32,889 nt of DNA from Oceanobacillus indicireducens (GTDB lineage: Bacteria; Bacillota; Bacilli; Bacillales; Amphibacillaceae). Where the stretch lies: NCBI RefSeq assembly GCF_014647195.1, contig NZ_BMOS01000033.1, positions 1 to 32,889 of the forward strand, read 5' to 3'. Under the pieces are notes generated by a model that did not search any database, had not been told where the DNA came from, and worked only from the letters and a program-made list of their open reading frames with translations. Positions 24,368 to 31,142 of this stretch are shown in pieces (position 1 is the stretch's first letter; each line of letters starts with the position of its first letter). The position numbers and the translations under genes are program-made.

Positions 24368-25072
24368 TTAGCGCAATCGTTTCGCTAACTGTAAGAATAG
24401 GAATATGATAATTAATGAATAAATGATAGTCCAAATAAATGGAAAAAGAGAAAGCCCCGATATATACATGCCATCCCAATTTACCAATGGTGTTTGTGTA
24501 ATTGTCGCAGGGGGAATAACCCACAGAACATTTTTTAGAAAAGAGGGAAAGACACGCTCGATTCCTAATGCCGCTAATGACAATACGAGAGTTAGGATAA
24601 GACCACCAAAAGAATTAATTGTGCTTCTCATTATTAATTTGCTAAATAAGCTTGCAAGGCTAATCCCTAAAACAGCTAAAATAATATGGTTCACGAAAGA
24701 AACGAGCCCAATTGTGAATGTTACCCGCCCACCAAACATATTAAATACAATCGGATATAAAAAAGCATAAGCGGAAAGGATAATGATAATTATTACAGCC
24801 GTCATTAATTTTGCTAGATAGTAACGATTCCAGCCTCCCACATGGATAGCCATTAATTGTCTTTGAACAGGTGGATCGAGTTGTAACACGCTCAAACAAA
24901 CCCATGCAGATATGATATATAGCATTACTGAAGTTACAGCATAGCTATCGATAATTGGATTGGGTCTATAGGTATAAAACACAAAAATTAAAATTACAAA
25001 AGTTGAAATAGGCGGGAAGTATTTATGAGACCGGATATAATCATGCAACGTATATTTTATTAAATTCTTCAA
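24368..25072 (-). CDS. ABC transporter permease
   Basis: A 234-residue membrane protein with six predicted helices (about 17-35, 45-65, 85-108, 117-140, 152-172 and 207-231). It starts with TTG at 25072, 8 bases after AAGGAG. It follows its ATPase gene by 35 bases, which together make a small ABC-2-type exporter. The substrate is not visible; similar pairs move lipids, antibiotics or peptides. Confidence 0.8.
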   Translation of the reverse strand: MKNLIKYTLHDYIRSHKYFPPISTFVILIFVFYTYRPNPIIDSYAVTSVMLYIISAWVCLSVLQLDPPVQRQLMAIHVGGWNRYYLAKLMTAVIIIIILSAYAFLYPIVFNMFGGRVTFTIGLVSFVNHIILAVLGISLASLFSKLIMRSTINSFGGLILTLVLSLAALGIERVFPSFLKNVLWVIPPATITQTPLVNWDGMYISGLSLFPFIWTIIYSLIIIFLFLQLAKRLR

Positions 25073-25107
25073 CCGAACCGCTCCTTATATTAACGGAAGA
25101 AATAATG

Positions 25108-25992
25108 TCATCTATTGTCTTCTTCCGGTGCTTCTACTGTCACAACGCGTATAATACTCCCTTGTAATTGAAGTAATCGGTACAATATTTTGTCACTGTC
25201 TTTCGCCTGGACATACAGTAACAATTTATCTTTCTTCCTTTCTATGCTGATTATTTCATCCCACTTTTCCACATGCGACTCATTCAGGTATTCCACTTCT
25301 AGTAGCTTAATAGGCTCTTTTACAATATCGGTCTCCTTTGTAAGAACTCCATTTTCCACACGGTATGTAGTATCAATCACCTTATGAAATAGATTGGATT
25401 CGTGATAGGTAAGTAGAATAGTCGTCCCTTCCTTTTTAAGTTCTTTGATTATCTCGAGTAACTCTTGCTGAGCAAGGGAGTCCAGGCCTGATAGCGGTTC
25501 ATCAAGAATCAACAGATCCGGACGTTTTATAATGGCTTGGATAATTCCAACTTTTTGGATGTTTCCTTTCGATAAATTCATCACCCATTGATTATTGAAT
25601 TGTTCCAATTTAAAACGTTTAAGCAAATCTGGGATAGACTTATTCATAATAGACTCAGGCATTCCACTAATCTTTGCCGTGTAATTTAAGTACTCTTCGG
25701 GGGTAAAACGAATATTTTTTGGAAATCTTTCAGGGACATACCCAATGTTCATTTTTTTGTTCCGAAAAATTATCTTGCCTGAAGAAGGTCTTTCCATGCC
25801 TGCTATAATTCGCAAGAGTGTACTTTTCCCAACTCCATTTCCACCTAATATAGCAATGATTTCTTGTGTATCAATGGTTAGTGAAATATTTTTTAAAACA
25901 CTCTTTCTATCATAGGTTTTATCGATATCTTTAAGTTCAACAAGCATTGTTACCGCACTTCCCCCTCCCGTTTTATCAGCTTCTCTATTCAT
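25108..25992 (-). CDS. ABC transporter ATP-binding protein
   Basis: A 294-residue nucleotide-binding protein. Walker A is GGNGVGKST, the signature motif reads NLSKGNIQKV, Walker B is LLILDEPLSGLD and the switch His is in LLTYHESN. Residues after about 220 form a C-terminal extension (VEYLNESHVEKWDEIIS), not a second domain. The start is unsure: the ATG at 25992 overlaps the phosphatase stop, while the ATG at 25947 follows GGGAGGGGG by 13 bases. It is coupled to the phosphatase gene upstream and the permease downstream. Confidence 0.88.
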   Translation of the reverse strand: MNREADKTGGGSAVTMLVELKDIDKTYDRKSVLKNISLTIDTQEIIAILGGNGVGKSTLLRIIAGMERPSSGKIIFRNKKMNIGYVPERFPKNIRFTPEEYLNYTAKISGMPESIMNKSIPDLLKRFKLEQFNNQWVMNLSKGNIQKVGIIQAIIKRPDLLILDEPLSGLDSLAQQELLEIIKELKKEGTTILLTYHESNLFHKVIDTTYRVENGVLTKETDIVKEPIKLLEVEYLNESHVEKWDEIISIERKKDKLLLYVQAKDSDKILYRLLQLQGSIIRVVTVEAPEEDNR

Positions 25993-26530
25993 TCCATATC
26001 CGTTTGTAGTGGCTATTATCTTTCGTTACATCTAATAAAAATACATCAGGGTTTGAGAGCTCCTTCCATTGTTCAAAACCGAATGTCTTATCGTAATGAT
26101 GCAGTAATAAAGAGATAATCCCACCATGCGCAACAAGTACGATATTTTCAAGATCACTGCTAATCATCTCTTCTACAATCTCTACAATCCGGTTCATCGC
26201 TTCAATTCCAGACTCTCCCCCTTCATATTTTAAATTCATGTCTTTGTAAGAGGCTTCAAGTTTAACCAGCCAGTTGGGAAAGAATTGCGAGCTTAATACA
26301 CGCTCCTTTAACCGAGGATCCGTCTCGATTTTCAATTGATGTTTTTCCGCCAATGGCTCAATTGTCTGAACGGCACGCAAATAAGGACTTGATATTATCT
26401 TATCCACTTTCATGTCTGTAAACAAATCACACAGCTCTTCCGCTTGCCCGAAGCCTTTTTCCGTTAAACTTGCATCAGGTTCCTGCCCGGTTGCTTCAGC
26501 ATGCCTCACAATATAAATATTTTTATTCAT
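25985..26530 (-). CDS. Histidine phosphatase-family protein
   Basis: A 181-residue phosphoglycerate-mutase-like phosphatase. RHAEATG near residue 8 carries the phospho-accepting His, ISSPYLRAVQTIEPL the second Arg, and LVAHGGIISLLL near residue 140 the second His. Family members remove phosphates from small metabolites or proteins. ATG at 26530 is preferred over the GTG at 26539. Its stop overlaps the ABC ATPase start by 8 bases, so it may be part of the same operon; a link in function is not evident. Confidence 0.85.
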   Translation of the reverse strand: MNKNIYIVRHAEATGQEPDASLTEKGFGQAEELCDLFTDMKVDKIISSPYLRAVQTIEPLAEKHQLKIETDPRLKERVLSSQFFPNWLVKLEASYKDMNLKYEGGESGIEAMNRIVEIVEEMISSDLENIVLVAHGGIISLLLHHYDKTFGFEQWKELSNPDVFLLDVTKDNSHYKRIWNE

Positions 26531-26842
26531 GTTGACCACTCATCCTTCCGTTTACCATCCCATAGTATTTATCTTCAGCAAAGCCAATGATGTCCAAATA
26601 TGCCAGCCAGAGAATGAAAGCTTCTCAGAAAATATCCAGTACGTGAACAACGAAAATTACTAGTTCTCCTCCGAAAACTATTATATATTTCTATTTTCCC
26701 CCAACTCTACACGAATAAAAAAAGTGGGTCAAACAGTTCTTTATGTTTTTAACAGGAACACTTGTTTCCTTTTGTTAGATGTGATATTCTATTGCTAGAC
26801 AGACATCCAGAAAATCTCCAAAACCCAAAAGGATGTGTTAAA
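26531..26842. other. Intergenic region with likely promoter for the Rpn-type gene
   Basis: No gene was found. A plausible sigma-A promoter, TTGTTT (26762-26767) and TATTCT (26785-26790) with a 17-base spacer, lies 52 bases before the ATG at 26843. The rest is AT-rich and shows no repeat seen elsewhere in the window. Confidence 0.5.
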
Positions 26843-28060
26843 ATGCTACTAACAAGATGTAATGAAGTCCACTCCCCGACGCCTGATGCCCCAGTCACAG
26901 TTATGGAAAAACCAAGCAATTATAATAATAATCCGGAAAGAAAGCCAGACTCCTTATTAAAACGAATTCCACTGCACCGATTAATGGATTTAAAGATTGA
27001 TTATGCCTTCAAACAGCTCTTTGGAAATGAAAAGAACAAGGATATTATGGTCGTATTTTTAAATGCGGTTCTTCAAAAAACGAACCGCAAACAGATTAGA
27101 GATGTTACCTTTCTAAACATTGAGGCGGGAGGAGAGTATGTTGATGATAAACAGTCGCGGCTCGATTTATTAGTGATAACGGATGATGACGAGAGAATAA
27201 ATGTGGAAATACAGTTCACGAATAAATACAACATGATTAAACGTTCGCTTTATTATTGGTCCGGGATATATCGCAGTCCGCTAAAAAAGAGGATGAACTA
27301 TGAAGAATTGTCGACTGTTATCACCATCAACATATTGAACTTCAGCTTATTTGAACAGACCGAACGGTTCCATACAAGATATCATTTGTATGAAGATGAA
27401 GAGCATTTTAAACTTACCGACGTGATGGAATTTCATTTTATCGAGATGCCAAAGTTAATAAAAGCTTGGAAAGAGAATACGTTAGACCCATGGAATGATG
27501 TTTTAGCCAGGTGGTTACTACTGCTTGGTCTCGTCGATCATAGAAAAAATCAAGTATACGAAGACATATATCGTGAATTGGAGGAAATCGCCATGAAAGA
27601 TGAAACGTTAAAAAACGCCTTTCAAAACTGGGAAGAGCTAAGTATGACTCCTGAAGAATTTCTTGCTTATGAATCGCGGCTCAAACGTATATTAGATGAA
27701 GAAGCTGCCCAGCGTGAACTGGAATTGAGAAAGCAAGAGATAGAACAAAAGAAACAAGAAGTAGAGCAGATCAAGCAGGAAGTTGAACATGATAGGCATA
27801 AAATAGAGAAATCCAAGCGGGAAGTTAAACTGATGAAGCAAGAAGTGGAACAGAGAAAATTTGAGATGGAGCGGAGAACGAAGGAAGTAGAGCAGAGAAC
27901 GAAGGAAGTAGAGCAGAAAATGAAAGAAGCCAAAGAAAGACCAACCAAAATAGCTCGTAAGCTTTTAGCAACTGGGATGAGTGTTGATCAAGTTGTTGAA
28001 ATGACGGAACTTTCTAAGTGTGAAGTGACTGAATTGAAGAAAAAACGTAATAGAGATTAG
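26843..28060 (+). CDS. Rpn/PD-(D/E)XK-family putative transposase nuclease
   Basis: A 405-residue protein. The N-terminal nuclease domain (about 45-265) has LKIDYAFKQLFGNEKN, then Asp108 (SRLDLLVI), Glu122 and Gln124 (VEIQFTNKY), the PD-(D/E)XK-type active site of the Rpn/PDDEXK_2 family, linked to DNA cleavage in recombination. A long coiled coil (about 285-370) is built from EVEQ-type heptads, with two identical 21-base units at 27875-27916. A short C-terminal segment, TGMSVDQVVEMTELSKCEV, looks like a helix-turn-helix. The ATG at 26843 has AAAAGGA upstream. The gene is intact; the family is mobile and patchy. Confidence 0.85.
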   Translation: MLLTRCNEVHSPTPDAPVTVMEKPSNYNNNPERKPDSLLKRIPLHRLMDLKIDYAFKQLFGNEKNKDIMVVFLNAVLQKTNRKQIRDVTFLNIEAGGEYVDDKQSRLDLLVITDDDERINVEIQFTNKYNMIKRSLYYWSGIYRSPLKKRMNYEELSTVITINILNFSLFEQTERFHTRYHLYEDEEHFKLTDVMEFHFIEMPKLIKAWKENTLDPWNDVLARWLLLLGLVDHRKNQVYEDIYRELEEIAMKDETLKNAFQNWEELSMTPEEFLAYESRLKRILDEEAAQRELELRKQEIEQKKQEVEQIKQEVEHDRHKIEKSKREVKLMKQEVEQRKFEMERRTKEVEQRTKEVEQKMKEAKERPTKIARKLLATGMSVDQVVEMTELSKCEVTELKKKRNRD

Positions 28061-28087
28061 CCGAAAATAATAAATAAAGACACCTGG

Positions 28088-28121
28088 GGAACAAAACCCC
28101 GCTATCCTAGAGTTTTGTTCC
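28088..28121. terminator. Shared terminator between the Rpn-type gene and ykfD-like gene
   Basis: The stem GGAACAAAAC/GTTTTGTTCC (28088-28097 and 28112-28121) has a 14-base loop. On the minus strand it is followed by CCAGGTGTCTTTATTT. It separates convergent genes. Confidence 0.6.
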
Positions 28122-28136
28122 ATTCCCGCCTAAATC

Positions 28137-29147
28137 TTATTTTATATTCACGGCCGGCATCTTCGTCTTGTTATTTTTCACCTCATCATGGAACAAGTGA
28201 CATGCAACAAAATGGTTATCGTCCACTTCCTTCCATTGCGGCTTTTTCTTTCCGCAAATCTCCATTGCAAACGGACAACGCGTACGGAAAACACAGCCGC
28301 TTGGAGGGTTAATCGGGCTCGGAAGTTCTCCCCGCAAAATAATTCGTTCTCGGGACGCTTCCACATCCGGGTCGGGTATAGGAATAGCGGATAACAAGGC
28401 TTGCGTATATGGATGGAGCGGTTGTTCGTAAAGTGTTTCACTACTTGTGAGTTCTACTAAACGACCTAGGTACATGACCCCAATCCGGTCAGAAATTTGC
28501 TTCACCATGGAAAGATCGTGGGCGATAAATAGGAATGTAAGATTTTTCTCTTCCTGCAGCTGTTTTAATAGATTCACAACTTGGGCTTGCACAGAAACAT
28601 CAAGTGCTGAAATCGGCTCATCAGCGATAATGAAGTCTGGATTTAATGCAAGAGCCCGAGCGATTCCAATTCGTTGGCGCTGTCCACCACTAAACTCATG
28701 GGGGTAGCGATTGGCATGCTCACGGTTCAAGCCCACCTCTTCCAGCAATTGATACACCTTTTCATTTTGTTCTCTCTTTCTTTTATACAATTGATGGACT
28801 TCCATCGGTTCAGAGATAATCTCCCGCACAGTTGATCGTGGATTTAAGGATGCATAAGGATCTTGGAATATCATTTGCATTTGCCGGCGGAGTATAAATA
28901 ATTCTTTTTCCGTTAATTCATGTACATTGCTATTACCGAAAAATACATCGCCTGCCGTCTTCTGATAAAGTCCCATAATTGTCCGCCCGATTGTTGATTT
29001 CCCGCAGCCCGATTCACCGACTAGTCCAAATGTTTCTCCTTTATTTATATGAAAAGTTACATCATCAACTGCCTTCAGGATGCGATTTTTACCGAGGCTG
29101 AAATGTTTCTTCAAATTTTTGATTTCTAATATTTTCTCTTCTGCCAT
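28137..29147 (-). CDS. Oligopeptide ABC transporter ATPase (OppF/YkfD-like)
   Basis: A 336-residue ATPase of the peptide-uptake family. Walker A GESGCGKST, the signature FSGGQRQRIGIARAL, Walker B FIIADEPISALD, and the peptide-transporter C-terminal block LPSPINPPSGCVFRTRCPFA with conserved cysteines are all present. ATG at 29147 follows GGGGGAGC. The partner ATPase and permeases are absent here. With ykfA- and dppE-like genes next to it, it best matches ykfD of the Bacillus subtilis dpp-ykf operon. Two copies of the 155-bp element lie immediately upstream. Confidence 0.85.
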   Translation of the reverse strand: MAEEKILEIKNLKKHFSLGKNRILKAVDDVTFHINKGETFGLVGESGCGKSTIGRTIMGLYQKTAGDVFFGNSNVHELTEKELFILRRQMQMIFQDPYASLNPRSTVREIISEPMEVHQLYKRKREQNEKVYQLLEEVGLNREHANRYPHEFSGGQRQRIGIARALALNPDFIIADEPISALDVSVQAQVVNLLKQLQEEKNLTFLFIAHDLSMVKQISDRIGVMYLGRLVELTSSETLYEQPLHPYTQALLSAIPIPDPDVEASRERIILRGELPSPINPPSGCVFRTRCPFAMEICGKKKPQWKEVDDNHFVACHLFHDEVKNNKTKMPAVNIK

Positions 29148-29168
29148 CGCTGCTCCCCCTCTCAATTT

Positions 29169-29222
29169 TCACGTATTAACGGTCTGTAATACCCTACACT
29201 CACCGAATGAAGGTTCACTTTA
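29169..29222 (+). repeat. Deletion derivative of the 155-bp element
   Basis: This 54-base copy keeps the left end (TCACGTATTAACGGTCTG) and the right end (CACCGAATGAAGGTTCAC, then TTTA) but has lost the interior with both hairpins. It abuts the full copy at 29223. The right end resembles the neighbouring copy (GAAGG), suggesting common origin. Confidence 0.75.
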
Positions 29223-29377
29223 TCACGTATTAACGGTCTGTAATATCCCCTCCTCTAAACAAGAGGGAAACCAAAATGTTAAGGTGGGGGGATATACAGT
29301 CCGTAAATACCTGATTCTGTTCAACTAACATTCAGTGGGGAGGGAAGGAATTCCCCACCGAATGAAGGTTCACTTTA
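29223..29377 (+). repeat. 155-bp two-hairpin element, copy 3
   Basis: A full copy, TCACGTATTAACGG to GAAGGTTCACTTTA, in tandem with a deleted copy. Left stem ATATCCCC pairs with GGGGATAT, whereas copy 1 has AATTCCCC with GGGGAATT-like pairing, a compensatory change. Its right end carries the last codon and stop codon of the LD-carboxypeptidase gene. Confidence 0.85.
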
Positions 29378-30290
29378 AGACTCCAGGCATCATTGATAAT
29401 GTTTTCATTTGGGTATTCATCGTTGCTGGAACACCTAGCGGAATACCAATATTCGGGGAACAATGCCCTATTGCAAATCCACTCATTACTGGGGCGGATA
29501 AATCACTTAAATAATGGTAGAGAATGTCTTCTAGATTGCAAGATGGTTTTGTATTTGATTTTATTTGAGTAAAGGAGCCAACGACCACTCCAGCAGCTTG
29601 GGTGAGTTTACCAGCTTCTTTTAATTGATTCAGCATGGAGTCAATCCGGTAGGGCGGTTCATTCACATCTTCTATAAGCAGAATTTTCCCAGCTGTATCG
29701 ATTTCATAAGGTGTCCCTAAGGTGCTGGTGAGTAGTGTCAGGTTCCCGCCGACCAAATTCCCACTTGCTTCCCCTTCTGCGAGGACTTCTAACGGTGAGA
29801 TATCTTCATTATACTGCAGGCTAGTCGGTTCAAATAGCTGTGACAAGGATGCAAGGGTTTGCTCATCAATATCTGGTGATGCTAAATCAGAAGCAGGCAT
29901 GGGACCATGAAATGTGATGAGTCCCGTTTTTTGTTGGATCGCTACATGTAAGTACGTAATATCACTGTAGCCCCAGATGATCTTAGGATGTTGTGCTAGT
30001 AAATCATAGTCAAGGGATGAAGCAAGTCTTGGAGTACCATAGCCCCCGCGGGCAAAGATAATTGCTTTTACTTCCTCATCTGCTAACATTTCATTAAAGT
30101 CAGCTAACCGCTCCTCATCTGTTCCAGCTAAATAACCGGATACTTTTGCGATATTTCTCCCTACCTTCACCCGAAGACCGAGATTCGTGAAAAAAGGGAT
30201 CGCTTTTCCTAGGCGCTTCATATTTGGCGGACTTGCCGGGGCGATAATTCCAATGGTATCACCTTTTTGTAACGCTTTTGGCCGTAGCAT
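29370..30290 (-). CDS. LD-carboxypeptidase (S66 family, YkfA-like)
   Basis: A 306-residue S66 peptidase that removes the terminal D-amino acid from muropeptides during wall recycling. The triad is visible: Ser109 in IIWGYSDITYLH, Glu207 in LLIEDVNEPPYRIDSML, His276 in GFAIGHC. It is cytoplasmic, without a signal. AAAGG precedes the ATG. The stop codon (29370-29372) lies inside the right end of the repeat element, so the natural C-terminus may have been altered by a few residues, though the fold should be complete. It resembles ykfA, which in Bacillus subtilis lies between dppE and ykfB. Confidence 0.87.
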   Translation of the reverse strand: MLRPKALQKGDTIGIIAPASPPNMKRLGKAIPFFTNLGLRVKVGRNIAKVSGYLAGTDEERLADFNEMLADEEVKAIIFARGGYGTPRLASSLDYDLLAQHPKIIWGYSDITYLHVAIQQKTGLITFHGPMPASDLASPDIDEQTLASLSQLFEPTSLQYNEDISPLEVLAEGEASGNLVGGNLTLLTSTLGTPYEIDTAGKILLIEDVNEPPYRIDSMLNQLKEAGKLTQAAGVVVGSFTQIKSNTKPSCNLEDILYHYLSDLSAPVMSGFAIGHCSPNIGIPLGVPATMNTQMKTLSMMPGVLK

Positions 30291-30422
30291 AGTATACCTT
30301 CTTTCTAAAGAATTAAGAACAGGTTTTATTTAAAATATTTCTAGTGTCTTGTAGGATATTGATTTCAGGGTGGGAATGCATTCTCATACCGTGAAAAGTG
30401 ATAGGGGAATACTGATACGATT
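30291..30422. other. Non-coding spacer
   Basis: AT-rich sequence upstream of the LD-carboxypeptidase gene with no open frame or clear promoter. It leads into the tandem repeat array. Confidence 0.4.
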
Positions 30423-30752
30423 AATTAGAGTGTCCCAATCAACTGTAGCAATCAGAATACAAATACTTCAGGTAATTAAAGCGCTTCTCATCAACTGAAG
30501 ATAGTTGAACGCCAATAGTTTAAGCAATTAGAACAGCCCTCATTGGCCGAAGAAAGCTTAACGTTAACAATTCAAGCGATTAGCGCACCCCTCATCCACC
30601 GAAGAAAACTAAACACTAATGATTCAAACGATTAGAAGACCCCTCATCCACCAAAGCAAGCTCAACACTAACGATTCAAGCGATTAGAGCGTCTTTCATC
30701 AATAAAAATGAGCAAAACGCTGACGACTCAAGCTTTAAGTGCACTTCCAACT
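30423..30752. repeat. Degenerate 52-bp tandem repeat array
   Basis: Six units of 51-52 bases plus part of a seventh begin at 30423, 30474, 30526, 30578, 30630, 30682 and 30734. Conserved blocks are GATTAGA at the unit start, CCCTCATCCACC, GAAGAAAGCT, AACACTAA and GATTCAAGC at the unit end. Units 4 and 5 are closest to each other; outer units are more diverged. The length is not a multiple of three and no open frame runs through it, so it is not coding. There are no unique spacers, so it is not a CRISPR array. Confidence 0.85.
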
Positions 30753-30766
30753 TATAAAATAAGAGC

Positions 30767-31121
30767 GAGTCTGGGACATAACTTCTTAGTATAGTTATAA
30801 ATCCGAACGAATGATAAGAAAGGGCATCAACAATCGCTCCGGGAATATACTTCGCGCATCCTTTGGCGGCTGGTGAACCTCGATGCATAGGACGTTAATG
30901 TCAGACGTTGCTACATACGAGAGCGTTCTTAGTCTGCCTCGGGCTAAGCACTAAGGGGACTCACCAATGCCGACCGACGAACAGGAGGTTCTAGTACCTG
31001 CGTGGTCACAGGACGTGACCGTACTTAGCCGGCCTCCTGCTGGAGTCTCCACATATTCCCGGAGCTAGTTAATAGTTTTGTACGGATTTAATTCATATTA
31101 GAATCGTTATGTCCCAGCCTC
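30767..31121. mobile_element. 355-bp structured element bounded by GGGACATAAC inverted repeats
   Basis: The ends GAGTCTGGGACATAAC and GTTATGTCCCAGCCTC are inverted repeats with one mismatch. Inside, further nested pairs exist: AAATCCG/CGGATTT, then GCTCCGGGAATAT (30836-30848)/ATATTCCCGGAGC (31053-31065), then CAGGAGG/CCTCCTG and GGTCAC/GTGACC. The middle is GC-richer than the surrounding DNA. It has no convincing open frame. Ends of the CTGGGACATAAC type recur in Firmicutes intergenic repeats (from memory). It may be a non-autonomous transposable element, a structured RNA, or both. Confidence 0.65.
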
Positions 31122-31142
31122 ATCCTTTCAATTAAGTGAACT

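Noticed and set aside
26843-28060. Complete transposon or defence island around the Rpn-type gene
   Set aside because: No terminal repeats, second transposase gene or defence partner is visible; the flanking genes are ordinary chromosomal genes.
30423-30752. CRISPR array
   Set aside because: The whole 52-bp unit is repeated and degenerate, with no unique spacers between identical repeats, and no cas genes are present.
30676-30888. 70-codon minus-strand frame spanning the tandem array and the structured element
   Set aside because: It crosses the border of two unrelated repeats, has no ribosome site and no domain.
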